Position numbers and translations under genes: made by a program
Part shown: piece after piece, positions 25,024 to 34,452 of the stretch
Position numbering within the stretch: position 1 is the first letter of the stretch
How the letters are laid out: each line of letters starts with the position of its first letter
Assembly: GCA_026709225.1 (NCBI GenBank)
Contig: JAPOTJ010000055.1
Span: 14,826-78,825 of the forward strand
Origin: Gammaproteobacteria bacterium
GTDB taxonomy: Bacteria > Pseudomonadota > Gammaproteobacteria > Pseudomonadales > Azotimanducaceae
DNA: 64,000 nt
Reading direction: 5' to 3'
The notes under the pieces: model-generated
The model's input: the letters and a program-made list of their open reading frames with translations, nothing else
The model's database searches: none
Told to the model about the DNA's origin: nothing

Positions 25024-28000
25024 ATGAGCGAGGCCTCAACGAGGCAGGACATCATCACTACCGCCATTGAGCAGGCGGCCGAGATGAACCCGCAGGAGAC
25101 CGATGGCGAGTGGCTCGAAGTCGTCACCGTAGAGTCAGCGCCATATATCAAAGAATGGGACATCGCCGAGTGCTGGCATTGGCGCGAATGGCCTGATCGC
25201 CAGCAGCGTTTCAAGGAGACCACGAGGCAGGATCCCGGCATAGACGCCGTAGCGCGGCGTCGCAGCGACGGGCGCTACATCGCGATCCAGTGCAAATCTC
25301 GTAAGCTCGACGAAGCTGGCTGCGGCGCTTCAATCAAGGACGATGAAATAGCGAAATTCGGGCTCGCATCCGCAGATGAATTCTGGGCCGAACGCTGGCT
25401 TGTCACCAATGGCGATACGCCGCTTTCGAGTGGCGCAGCGAACGCACTGGCGATTCATGGCAAACCTCTGAAGCTGGTCAACATCACCAACGATCTGCAT
25501 CAGCAACAGCAGGCGAACGCCACAACCAATACGGTCTCCGAAGGCGACGACGGGTTGCGGAGCAAATCCAATATGCAAGATGAAGCCGTTGCGGAAAGCG
25601 TCCGCATCCTTAAGAGCCAAGCGCGCTCGGAGAGCGGTGGACTGCCGGTGGGCGAAGCGCGGGGAAGAATCATCCTGCCGTGCGGAACGGGCAAGACGCG
25701 CATTTCGCTGCGCATCATCGAAGCATTGACGCCTGAACGCGGGCTCTCCATCGTGCTCTGTCCGTCGATTGCGCTCGTCGCCCAGATACGGCGCGAGTAT
25801 CTGCAACACGCAAGTGTGTCGCTTGATGTACTGGCTGTTTGCTCTGATGAGAGCGCTGGCTACGATCCCAAGAAAGAGGGCAGCCGCAACGCGACGCTCG
25901 ACCCGACCGTTGACAACAGCAATGTCAGCGCGTCCGACGTCAAGGGCAAGGTCACCACCGATGCTGGCGAGATCGCGAACTGGATGCGAGAGGGCGCGCT
26001 CGGGAAAAGCATCAAGGTGCTCATCGGCACCTATCAGAGCAGCGCGAAGGTATCGGAAGCGCTTCTTGACGCGGGCATCCGGGCGAGCGTCATGATCGCC
26101 GACGAAGCGCATAGAACGGCAGGCTTGAAGCGCAAGAACTCGAAGTCGGCGGCGGCGAACAAGGAAGAGCAGCGTCTTCGCGACTTCACCGTCTGCCATG
26201 ACAACAGCAAATTCCCTGTGACGTACCGCGTCTATCAGACCGCGACGCCACGCATCTATGACGTCAAGCGTCCCACTGGCAACCCAAACTGGATCGTCCG
26301 CTCGATGGACGACGAAACGACCTTCGGTGTGGAACTCTATCGCAAGAGCTACCAGGAAGCCGTGCAGAGCCGCTGGCTGTCCGACTATCGCATTATTGCG
26401 CTCGGCATCAACGACCCGGATGCCTACAAGACCGCGAACGACCTCGCCAAGGCGACAAAAAGTACCGGGCGCGGCCAACTGACGACCACGGATTACCTGC
26501 GGGGCTTGGCGTTCGCGCTGACCATGGGCGGCGCCACGCAAGGCGATGAGGTCGATATCAAGTCGTGCATTGCCTTTATGAACACGGTGGACAAATCCAA
26601 GAACATGGCGGCGGACCTGCAAAGCGACCATGTAAAGCAGTGGATCTCGCGCTGGCTCAGCGAAAACGCCGATGGCAGGCGCGTGTCCGACTTTTCCCTT
26701 GAGCATCTCGACGCTTCGAGCAATGCGGCGGCGCGCGAAACCGCCAAGGGGCGGCTGGCTGCTGCCGATACGGCGCATCCTCACGGCATCATCAATGTTG
26801 GGATATTCGGAGAAGGCACCGACTCGCCGAGTTTGAGCGCGGTGGCGTTTTTGGAAGCGCGCAAGAGCCCCATCGATGTTGTGCAGGCCGTGGGTAGGGC
26901 GATGCGCACTGCGCCCGGCAAGGAACTCGGCTACATCGTCTGCCCGGTGGTGATTCCGCCTACCGCCGACCCGGAGAAGTGGCTGAGCACGAGCGCCCCG
27001 GAAGAGGGGTGGAAGGAACTCGGTCAAATCCTGCTTGCCCTGCGCGCTCACGACCAGCGCATCGAAGAAAATCTTGGTGAGCTCCTGCAACTGTACATCC
27101 CGAACCCGCCGCCGGTGGAGCGGACTTTGGTGGCGATCGCTGCCGGTGAAGGGAGGCGCATACAGTACGGCGAAGTGCAAGGCCCGCCCGGCGCCGCGCA
27201 GCACGCTGTCGAACAAGCGCTCGCAGGCAAGAGCCGCTTTGAGGCGGGCATCGCGCGTCTGAACGAGAAGCCCGATTCTAAAGAGGATGATGGTAGCGAG
27301 TCCGGTGTGTTTGTCATCGGCGAACAGCCTGCGGAATACGAAGCGTCCAAGGTGGAGATGACACAAATTCTCATCGGCAAGAAGCACAGCGATGGCAGCG
27401 TCGAGCTTCGTGCGGACTCGGTGGTGCGCGATGCGGCGCTTGCGGGCGAGGCGCGAGGCATTGTGAACATACAGAAAACCCGGGCACGCGCCCGCAAGAT
27501 GATCAACACTGGCGAAGGCGGCATTCGCGTGCGGCCGGGCGGCGCGCGCACGCCTCGAAAAACCGCCAAGGAACGAGCGGAAGAGCAGGGGCAGCTCATG
27601 CTCAAGCTGAGCGGGCTTGAGGAGTATGGCAACGCCATCAAGATGAACCTCTTATCGAAGTCGGGCTTAAGCGGCAATCGCGTCATGCGCGATCTCAACA
27701 TATTGGAATCGAGCATCACCGAAGCTGCGCATCATATGCGCGCCGATGGCTTGCTGCCCGCTCTGAACACGCACTTCGGACTCGACCGCCTCAAGGAGAC
27801 AGGGTCGAAGCAGGCCGATGGCTGTACGATCGCCGCGCTCTTGATGATGAACGCCGCGATGCTGCATCAGCGCATCAGCAATGGCGGCTGGCTCTCTGGC
27901 ATCAGCGACCTTGCGCTCATCAAGAACGAAGCCGATGTCGCACGCAAGCTCGGCCGCGAATGGGAGCGCATCATGCGCCACGATTTCCGCCCGGTGCTCG

Positions 28001-30351
28001 AACCCGCTTTGGAAGCGATCTATGCGGTCGAGACGACGGGCAAGACGGCTGGGCTGGAACGAGCGCTGCATCACCTCGCTGCGGAAGCGGAGCGTATTGC
28101 GGAAACTTATGCGGACATGGGCGCTGACCATGCCGGGCCGCTGTTCAACCGCGTGATGGGCAATCAGGCGTCGGATGGCGCGTTTTTCACTCGGCCTGTC
28201 GCCGCGTCGCTTGCCGCAAGGCTGACGCTCGATGCTTGCGGTGAGCAGGACTGGTCCGACCCAGAGGTTTGGCGGCAGCACAAGACGGTCGATTTGGCGT
28301 GCGGCAGCGGCACGCTGCTCGCGGCGATGCTCTTCGATATGAAGCGCCGTGCTGTCGAGAAAGGCGCGGACGCCGAGCGGCTGAACGAGCTTCAGAAGCT
28401 GGCAGTGGAGGATGTCATCAAGGGGTTGGATATCAATCCTGTATCGCTGCAACTCGCGGCGTCGCAATTAACTGCGGGCAATCAGCGCGTCAGTTACCGG
28501 AAGATGGGGCTGCATCTGATGCCGTATGGCCCGGATAAGCACGCGCCGGACCGCGTGTACGCCGGTACGCTCGAATTATTGGCGCAGCGCGCGATCGTGC
28601 AAAGGCGGGACGAACTCGATTTAGGTGACGATGCCATCGAGTCGCAAGCGACTTGGCAAGCGGCGGATGACGCCGAACTCGAAGATGCTGTGGATGCAGT
28701 GAAGGACGCGCGCATTGTCATTATGAATCCGCCGTTCACAAACCGTGCCAATATGGGTAAGAAATTTCCCAAGGACACTCAGAATGCCTTGCGAAATCGC
28801 GCCGACGGGTTGGAGGAAAAGCTGACGCGAGCCGACCCTGGTCTTATCGATTTTGCTGACAAAAACTCCATCAGTCCGCTTTTCGTTGGTCTTGCAGACC
28901 ACTGCGTAAAGCGCTCCGATGGAGTGGTCACGATGATTAATCCAACGATTGCGCTCACGGCACCCTCAGGTCTGCGCGAGCGTTTAGTGTTGGCGCAACG
29001 ATTCCACATCCACACTGTGTTGACTTCCCACCAACCGCGAAATATCAACCTGAGCCAGCATGCGGCCATCAACGAGAGCATCGTGGTGATGCGGCGGTGT
29101 GAAGGCGAACGGCCGCCAACACGTTTTATCAATCTTGATCGAGTTCCATCGGGCGATGACGAAGTCTTCGACTTGCATCAATGCATGCTGGGCTGTGACG
29201 GAGGTCTTATGGCGAATGGGTGGGGCAATGTCTATTACTGGTCATCGAAGCGCATAGAGACCGGTGACTGGACACCCGCGATCTGGCGATCATCGGAACT
29301 GGCAAAAGCAGGATGGGAGTTTGCCAACAGTTCAATCATGCGGAGACTTGGGTCGATACCCGGTTGCACTGCTCACGATGGAAGTCGCAGGGTGCGTGAG
29401 AACTTTGACAGATCACACCAAAACAACCCGGGAAGTATTCCCATTCTGGAGTCGAAAGGCGCTGACGGTCAGAAGAAGATTCGATCCGCACCCGACGGGC
29501 ACTGGATTTTCAAGATGGGTAGGGAACGCCAAGCAAAACACTATCTTGAGTGGTCGTCGCACCTTCTGATAACTGCTGGGCAACGTAGTAGCACCGCACG
29601 TTTGACTGCCACTGCGAGCGAAGCCAAACACCTCGGACAGACTTGGTTTCCCGTGGTCGGATTGTCGTCAGATGAAGCGAAGGCGGTGGCTGTATTCGTC
29701 AACTCAACGCTAGGAAGGCTTCAAATTATGCGAGATCCAGGGAAAACACTCGAGTTTCCAAGCTACTCGCCACAGGCCACAAACAACCTCAAAGTACCGG
29801 ATATCAAGGATGAGCGCATTCGCGAGCTTCTAGCCGACTGCTGGGAGCGCACCAAGGACATGATCGTCCCCCAATACCGAGACGGCGAATGCGAAGTGCG
29901 CCGCCTCTGGGACGAAGCCGTCGCCGAAGCGCTTGGCTGGGACGCCGCCGAACTCGCGCGGCTGCGCATGCTCCTGCACAAAGAACCCCATGTGCGCGGC
30001 CTCGGATACGGGCAATACGCCGACGAAGCGGAGATCGCGCCCGCCGACCGCCGACGCTTCACAGAACTCGCCGACCGTTGGGAGAGAGATACCGTCTTTA
30101 TGTCCAACTCAAGCCGTGCAGTCAAGCATCCCGCCCATAGGGAGATCATAAGCATGGGGGAATCGGTGGTGCCGCTGCTCATGGAACGGATTCAGGAGAA
30201 TCTGGACGGGAAGCGGGAAGCGGGCGGTCACTGGTTCTACGCGCTGCACAGTATCACCGGCGCCAACCCAGTCAAGCACAGCGAGCGCGGTAATATCCAA
30301 GCAGTGGAAGAGGCGTGGCTGGAATGGGGTGCCCGCAATGGATACGGCTAG
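25024..30351 (+). CDS. Single-chain restriction-modification enzyme (type ISP-like) with extra C-terminal domain
   Basis: This 1775-residue polypeptide combines every restriction-modification function. An Mrr/PD-(D/E)xK-type nuclease lies at about 65-100 (GIDAV, then AIQCKSRK). The SF2 helicase/translocase has Walker A PCGTGKT (about 219-225), IADEAH (about 358-363) and the arginine-finger motif QAVGRAMRT (about 621-629). A helical spacer is followed by a gamma-class N6-adenine methyltransferase with DLACGSGT (about 1090-1097) and NPPF (1235-1238), then a target-recognition region (about 1300-1640). This order matches type ISP enzymes such as LlaGI. The last 100 residues or so (about 1673-1775) are an extra domain resembling a small stand-alone protein family (RWERDTVF, HPAHREII, HWFYALHSITGANPV). 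The start ATG has GAGAGGTGG upstream. The stop overlaps the next gene by 14 bp. Confidence 0.88.
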   Translation: MSEASTRQDIITTAIEQAAEMNPQETDGEWLEVVTVESAPYIKEWDIAECWHWREWPDRQQRFKETTRQDPGIDAVARRRSDGRYIAIQCKSRKLDEAGCGASIKDDEIAKFGLASADEFWAERWLVTNGDTPLSSGAANALAIHGKPLKLVNITNDLHQQQQANATTNTVSEGDDGLRSKSNMQDEAVAESVRILKSQARSESGGLPVGEARGRIILPCGTGKTRISLRIIEALTPERGLSIVLCPSIALVAQIRREYLQHASVSLDVLAVCSDESAGYDPKKEGSRNATLDPTVDNSNVSASDVKGKVTTDAGEIANWMREGALGKSIKVLIGTYQSSAKVSEALLDAGIRASVMIADEAHRTAGLKRKNSKSAAANKEEQRLRDFTVCHDNSKFPVTYRVYQTATPRIYDVKRPTGNPNWIVRSMDDETTFGVELYRKSYQEAVQSRWLSDYRIIALGINDPDAYKTANDLAKATKSTGRGQLTTTDYLRGLAFALTMGGATQGDEVDIKSCIAFMNTVDKSKNMAADLQSDHVKQWISRWLSENADGRRVSDFSLEHLDASSNAAARETAKGRLAAADTAHPHGIINVGIFGEGTDSPSLSAVAFLEARKSPIDVVQAVGRAMRTAPGKELGYIVCPVVIPPTADPEKWLSTSAPEEGWKELGQILLALRAHDQRIEENLGELLQLYIPNPPPVERTLVAIAAGEGRRIQYGEVQGPPGAAQHAVEQALAGKSRFEAGIARLNEKPDSKEDDGSESGVFVIGEQPAEYEASKVEMTQILIGKKHSDGSVELRADSVVRDAALAGEARGIVNIQKTRARARKMINTGEGGIRVRPGGARTPRKTAKERAEEQGQLMLKLSGLEEYGNAIKMNLLSKSGLSGNRVMRDLNILESSITEAAHHMRADGLLPALNTHFGLDRLKETGSKQADGCTIAALLMMNAAMLHQRISNGGWLSGISDLALIKNEADVARKLGREWERIMRHDFRPVLEPALEAIYAVETTGKTAGLERALHHLAAEAERIAETYADMGADHAGPLFNRVMGNQASDGAFFTRPVAASLAARLTLDACGEQDWSDPEVWRQHKTVDLACGSGTLLAAMLFDMKRRAVEKGADAERLNELQKLAVEDVIKGLDINPVSLQLAASQLTAGNQRVSYRKMGLHLMPYGPDKHAPDRVYAGTLELLAQRAIVQRRDELDLGDDAIESQATWQAADDAELEDAVDAVKDARIVIMNPPFTNRANMGKKFPKDTQNALRNRADGLEEKLTRADPGLIDFADKNSISPLFVGLADHCVKRSDGVVTMINPTIALTAPSGLRERLVLAQRFHIHTVLTSHQPRNINLSQHAAINESIVVMRRCEGERPPTRFINLDRVPSGDDEVFDLHQCMLGCDGGLMANGWGNVYYWSSKRIETGDWTPAIWRSSELAKAGWEFANSSIMRRLGSIPGCTAHDGSRRVRENFDRSHQNNPGSIPILESKGADGQKKIRSAPDGHWIFKMGRERQAKHYLEWSSHLLITAGQRSSTARLTATASEAKHLGQTWFPVVGLSSDEAKAVAVFVNSTLGRLQIMRDPGKTLEFPSYSPQATNNLKVPDIKDERIRELLADCWERTKDMIVPQYRDGECEVRRLWDEAVAEALGWDAAELARLRMLLHKEPHVRGLGYGQYADEAEIAPADRRRFTELADRWERDTVFMSNSSRAVKHPAHREIISMGESVVPLLMERIQENLDGKREAGGHWFYALHSITGANPVKHSERGNIQAVEEAWLEWGARNGYG

Positions 30352-30793
30352 CTGGGAGCGGTTGCTTGCAGAGCAGTTCCCGAAGCTTGCCAGTGAGGGA
30401 TTCCATATAGTGGAACAGGCGTCACGCCGATACAACTGCATCGCATATGCTGCCGGCGATACTACCGATTGGTGGTGGCCAGGTCGCTACTGGCCCCCTT
30501 GGGCAACAGTCAACCACAAGATAGAAAGCCTCGAAGAACTGTTCGCCGGGTTGGATTACGGCGAGTGCGACGACGATAGCTTCGAGGCTGGCTACGAAAA
30601 GGTCGTTCTCTACGTGAGTTTTGGCAGGTTTGAACATGCGGCGCGGCAGGTGCCGACCGGACGTTGGCGCAGCAAAATGGGGCGGGGGCCGCTTATCGAA
30701 CATCTCAGCCCGGAATCGCTTGCGGGTGGCGTGTACGGCAGTCCGACAGCTTATATGCGGAGGCCCGCGATTGTTTCAGGCACTTCAGCATAA
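30338..30793 (+). CDS. Small conserved protein with YNCIAYA and WWWP motifs
   Basis: This 151-residue protein of unknown function is recognisable by YNCIAYAAGDTTDWWWP (about 27-43) and a tail with KMGRGPLIEHLSPESLAGGVYG. I recall this as a conserved family (I think DUF7689) normally encoded next to a small protein like the domain now fused to the end of the upstream restriction enzyme. The Cys and Asp in the NCIAYA..D motif could be catalytic, but that is speculation. The ATG at 30338 overlaps the upstream gene by 14 bp, implying translational coupling. Confidence 0.75.
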   Translation: MDTASWERLLAEQFPKLASEGFHIVEQASRRYNCIAYAAGDTTDWWWPGRYWPPWATVNHKIESLEELFAGLDYGECDDDSFEAGYEKVVLYVSFGRFEHAARQVPTGRWRSKMGRGPLIEHLSPESLAGGVYGSPTAYMRRPAIVSGTSA

Positions 30794-30814
30794 AGGCTCA
30801 AAGCGCGAGGACGC

Positions 30815-33800
30815 TTACCAGGTATCCACATTCGGCCGCTTCTTGCCGTGTCTTTCTGGCGTTGGCGGCAGCGAGTTGAGGCCGGCGACGATCCAATCGC
30901 GCGATGTCGCCGGGTCGATCACATCATCGACGCCGAAGAAGCTCGCTGCGTTGACGGCCTTGGCGCGATCATAGGCCTCGGCCACCATCTCGTCGAACTT
31001 GGCGCGGCGTGCTTCGGCATCTTCAATCGCTGCGAAGTCGCTGCGGTAGGCGAGCTTGATCGAGCCTTCGATGTTCATGCCTGCGAATTCCGCTGTCGGC
31101 CAGGCGGCGACGAACAGCGGCACCATGGAACTGCCGCCGCACATGGCTTGCACGCCAAGACCATAGGCTTTGCGCAGAATGATCCCGAAGATCGGCACAG
31201 TCAAGTTGGCGCCTGTGTTGAAAAGACGGCAGCAGTGGCGCACGAGCGCGGTCTTCTCGACTTCCGGTCCGACCATGATGCCTGGGCAGTCCATCAGCGA
31301 GACGATCGGCAAGTCAAAGGCGTCACATAGCTGCAGGAATCTCGCGGCCTTGTCGGCAGCGTCGGAGTCAATCGCGCCTGACAGATGATGGGCGTTATTG
31401 GCGATGAGACCGAGCGGACGGCCTTCGATGCGAATCAGCGCGGTGATGATGCCGACGCCGAAGCCTTCGCGTAGTTCAAGCACGGAATCCTCGTCCGCGA
31501 GCGTGTTGATCACGTCCCGCACCTGGTAGATGCGCTTGCGGTTCTCAGGCACGAGGTGTCGCATTCGGCGCTGATCCGGCGCCTGCCATTCCTTGATCGT
31601 CCCTTGAAAGTAGGAGAGGTACTGCTTGGCGAGTCTGGTCGCATCGGCTTCGTCGTCTGCGAGCACGTCCACAACACCGTTCGCGACCTGCATCGACATG
31701 GGGCCGATCTCGCGCGGTGAGAAGATGCCGAGGCCGCCGCCTTCGATCATCGCCGGGCCGCCCATGCCGATGTTCGATTTTTTAGTGGCGATGACGACAT
31801 CGCAGCAGCCAAGCAGCGCCGTGTTGCCGGCGAAGCAATAGCCGGAATTGATGCCGACCATGGGCACGAGGCCGGAGAGCTTCGACCATTGCGTGAAGGT
31901 GAACACGTCCATGCCGAGGCCGCCGACGGTATCTGTGTCGCCCGGTCGTCCGCCGCCGCCTTCGGTGTACATCACAATCGGTAGCGCATGGCGCTCGGCG
32001 AGGTGGAACAGGCGGTCCTGCTTGTAGTGGTTCTTGACGCCTTGTGTGCCAGCGAGCACCGTGTAGTCGTAGGCGAGCAGCGCGCATCGGGCGTTGCTCG
32101 ACTCGAACAGATGGCCATTGACTTGGCCAAGTCCCATGACGACGCCATCGCCGGGTGTGTTCGCGCGTAGCCAGTCGATGCTGCGTCTACGTCGCTGCGC
32201 GGCGAGCACCAAAGGCCCGTATTCGACGAACGTGCCCTCATCGCACAGATCAGCGAGGTTTTCACGCGCCGTTCGCTGACCAGTTTTGCGACGCTTGGCG
32301 ACGGCCTCCGGTCGGCTGTCATCGAGACCGAATGCGTGCCTTGCGAAGACTTCGGCGAGGTCGTCTCGAATGTGGTCGAGGTCCAACTGTTCGTCTTCGT
32401 CGTGCGCTTGCGTTTCGACATCGCTTTGCCTGAGAAACACGAGCGGGCTGCCCTCCGCCACCACATCGCCTACGCGCACCGCGACGCTGGTCACGTGCCC
32501 GGGACGCATCGCTTTGATCTCGTGCTCCATCTTCATCGCTTCGATAAGCACGAGCGTCGTGCCTGTGGCGAGGTGTTGGCCGGATTCGACGAGGACTTCG
32601 AGCACTGTGCCTTGAATCGGCGCATAGAGTGCCTCGCCTTCCTGCTCCGTGCTTGGACTATTGTGGGCGACTTCAGATATCTGCTGCGCACGATCAAAAT
32701 TGAACACCGCAAGCGGGTCGTCGCTTGAAACTTGCGCGCCGGCAAGCTGCGCGGGTGATTCTGTCGGTTCAAGCTTCGGCAGCGATGAGAGCAGGGACGC
32801 AAGCCGCTCGTCGAGCCATTCGGTGTGAACTTCGCCGCGCACAAACGCCTCGTCTTTGATGATGGCCGCGAGCAGCGCACGGTTGGTGTCAATGCCTTCA
32901 ATGCGAAACTCGTCGAGCGCACGTCCGGCGCGTCCAAGGAGCGCCTCGATGTTCGGCGCGCGCGAACTCGCGATGAGCTTGGCGATCAACGTATCGAAAT
33001 TCGGATTCGGCGCATATCCGACTTCTGCGCAATCGTCGATGCGAATGCCGGGGCCGCCGGGCCGAGCGTAGGCGGTGATCTGACCGACCGACGGTTTGAT
33101 CTCGCCGTTCTCGTCGTACCGCTCGGCGTTGATGCGAAGCTCAATCGCGTGGCCTTGCGGCGTGATTTCTTGACTGAGGCCAAGTTCATCGAGCGACAGG
33201 CCAGCCGCCACGTTCAACTGCGCTTCGACGAGGTCAACGCCGGTGACTTCTTCGGTGACGGTGTGCTCGACCTGTACGCGCGCATTGGCTTCGATGAAGG
33301 CGAACCCGCGCGGCAGGCTTGGGTCGAGCAGAAATTCGAAAGTGCCGAGCGAACTGTAATCGACGCTGCGCGCGAGCGTCATGGCGGCGTCGATGATTTC
33401 GCCCTCAAGCTGCTTGTCCAAGTATGGCGCGGGCGCGATTTCGATGAGTTTTTGCCGCCGGCGCTGCAGGCTGCATTCGCGCGTGCCGAAATGGATGATG
33501 TGCCGATGGGCATCGCCGAGAATCTGCACTTCGATATGGCGAGCATGCGTGACGCACTCTTCAATGAATAGTTCCTCGGAACCGAAGGCGCTTTTCGCTT
33601 CCGAGCGGCAGCGCGCGAATGCCGATTCCAAGTCAGCCTCGCAGTCCACTCGCCTCATGCCGCGCCCACCGCCGCCGTGCGCGGCTTTGAGCATGACTGA
33701 TCGACCCGATGGAAGCGAGCGGAAAAAGGCTTGGCAGTGGGCAAGGCTGGTGTCCTCACTCGTGCCGAGAAGCACAGGCACGCCGAGTGATTCGGCCTGC

Positions 33801-34162
33801 CTTCGCGCCAAGGATTTGTTGCCGAAAAGTCTCAGCGCTTCGATGTTCGGACCGACGAACGTCAGTCCTTTATGCCGCACGATTTGCGCGAACTCGGCGT
33901 CCTCGGCAAGAAAGCCATAGCCGGGATGCACGGCGTCGCACGCTTCATTCAGGGCGGCTTGGGCAATCTGTTCGGCATCGAGATACGCGGGGACGCCCGC
34001 TTTCGAGATCTCAATGGCGTTGTCCATATGCTGGGTATGCAGTGCCGATGCATCGTCCTTGGAATAGATGCCGATGGTGGAGATGCCGAGGTTCGCCGCG
34101 GCGCGCGCGATGCGGATGGCGATTTCGCCGCGATTGGCGATAAGGAGTCGGTTGAAGGCCAT
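30815..34162 (-). CDS. Single-chain biotin-dependent acyl-CoA carboxylase (BC-BCCP-CT)
   Basis: All three parts of a biotin carboxylase are in one 1115-residue chain. Biotin carboxylase occupies about 1-450 (NRGEIAIRIARAA at the start, the ATP-binding glycine loop HGGGGRGMR, and EANARVQVEHTVTEEVTG). The biotin carrier lies at about 520-590, with the attachment lysine K544 in EAMKMEHE. The carboxyltransferase fills about 625-1110 (YTEGGGGRPGD, SGYCFAGNTALLG, MDCPGIMVGPE). This architecture matches the single-chain long-chain acyl-CoA carboxylases described in actinobacteria and some proteobacteria. Substrate length is not readable. It is convergent with the restriction cluster, and its 5' end lies next to tRNA-Gly. 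Confidence 0.92.
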   Translation of the reverse strand: MAFNRLLIANRGEIAIRIARAAANLGISTIGIYSKDDASALHTQHMDNAIEISKAGVPAYLDAEQIAQAALNEACDAVHPGYGFLAEDAEFAQIVRHKGLTFVGPNIEALRLFGNKSLARRQAESLGVPVLLGTSEDTSLAHCQAFFRSLPSGRSVMLKAAHGGGGRGMRRVDCEADLESAFARCRSEAKSAFGSEELFIEECVTHARHIEVQILGDAHRHIIHFGTRECSLQRRRQKLIEIAPAPYLDKQLEGEIIDAAMTLARSVDYSSLGTFEFLLDPSLPRGFAFIEANARVQVEHTVTEEVTGVDLVEAQLNVAAGLSLDELGLSQEITPQGHAIELRINAERYDENGEIKPSVGQITAYARPGGPGIRIDDCAEVGYAPNPNFDTLIAKLIASSRAPNIEALLGRAGRALDEFRIEGIDTNRALLAAIIKDEAFVRGEVHTEWLDERLASLLSSLPKLEPTESPAQLAGAQVSSDDPLAVFNFDRAQQISEVAHNSPSTEQEGEALYAPIQGTVLEVLVESGQHLATGTTLVLIEAMKMEHEIKAMRPGHVTSVAVRVGDVVAEGSPLVFLRQSDVETQAHDEDEQLDLDHIRDDLAEVFARHAFGLDDSRPEAVAKRRKTGQRTARENLADLCDEGTFVEYGPLVLAAQRRRRSIDWLRANTPGDGVVMGLGQVNGHLFESSNARCALLAYDYTVLAGTQGVKNHYKQDRLFHLAERHALPIVMYTEGGGGRPGDTDTVGGLGMDVFTFTQWSKLSGLVPMVGINSGYCFAGNTALLGCCDVVIATKKSNIGMGGPAMIEGGGLGIFSPREIGPMSMQVANGVVDVLADDEADATRLAKQYLSYFQGTIKEWQAPDQRRMRHLVPENRKRIYQVRDVINTLADEDSVLELREGFGVGIITALIRIEGRPLGLIANNAHHLSGAIDSDAADKAARFLQLCDAFDLPIVSLMDCPGIMVGPEVEKTALVRHCCRLFNTGANLTVPIFGIILRKAYGLGVQAMCGGSSMVPLFVAAWPTAEFAGMNIEGSIKLAYRSDFAAIEDAEARRAKFDEMVAEAYDRAKAVNAASFFGVDDVIDPATSRDWIVAGLNSLPPTPERHGKKRPNVDTW

Positions 34163-34187
34163 GCTGGGGTCACGGACTGCGTATGCA
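34104..34187. repeat. Repeat copy A, part 1 (start of carboxylase gene)
   Basis: These 84 bp cover the first codons and 5' flank of the carboxylase gene. They recur at 38337-38420 with about 93% identity (6 differences by eye). Here the sequence continues into the tRNA-Gly region; in the second copy it jumps directly to the sequence found at 34347-34392. Confidence 0.85.
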
Positions 34188-34262
34188 AGTTGAGAATCCT
34201 ACCCGACCCGGCATGGGGTCGCAGTCATGATCAGCGTTGGGTCATGCGCATGAGTGGCTTCA

Positions 34263-34338
34263 TGGAGCGGGAAACCGGGTTCGAACCGGCGACCTCAACC
34301 TTGGCAAGGTTGCGCTCTACCAACTGAGCTATTCCCGC
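34263..34338 (-). tRNA. tRNA-Gly (anticodon GCC)
   Basis: A complete 76-base cloverleaf reads on the minus strand. The acceptor stem GCGGGAA pairs with TTCCCGC. The D-arm has AGCTCAGTTGGTAGAGC, the anticodon stem-loop has CTTGCCAAG with GCC, and the T-arm has GGTTCGAACC. The discriminator base is T and CCA is encoded. It lies between the carboxylase start and an island-like patch. A second, diverged copy of the flanks at 38.4 kb lacks it. Confidence 0.97.
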
Positions 34339-34346
34339 GAGCAAAC

Positions 34347-34392
34347 GCAATTGTGCGAGAGTTGGACGCGGGTTGCAAGTCGCAGAGTTGTC
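34347..34392. repeat. Repeat copy A, part 2 (tRNA-Gly 5' flank)
   Basis: These 46 bp just upstream of tRNA-Gly, on its own strand, recur at 38422-38467 with four differences. In the second copy the segment follows part 1 directly, without the 159-bp tRNA-bearing stretch. Confidence 0.85.
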
Positions 34393-34452
34393 CAACGCTA
34401 GATGAGGGTGAACTGGAGGTGAATCCGCGATCATTGGAGGATGATTGTGGAC

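Noticed and set aside
25330-27387. A 685-codon open frame on the minus strand
   Set aside because: It lies entirely inside the restriction-modification gene on the opposite strand, has no recognisable motifs, and is rich in Arg/His/Ala, as expected from the complement of GC-rich coding sequence.
34263-34338. tRNA-Gly as a classical phage attachment site for the 34.4-38.3 kb patch
   Set aside because: The patch lies on the 5' side of the tRNA, no integrase gene is present, and the second copy does not contain the tRNA 3' end. The duplication is therefore not a standard att repeat.
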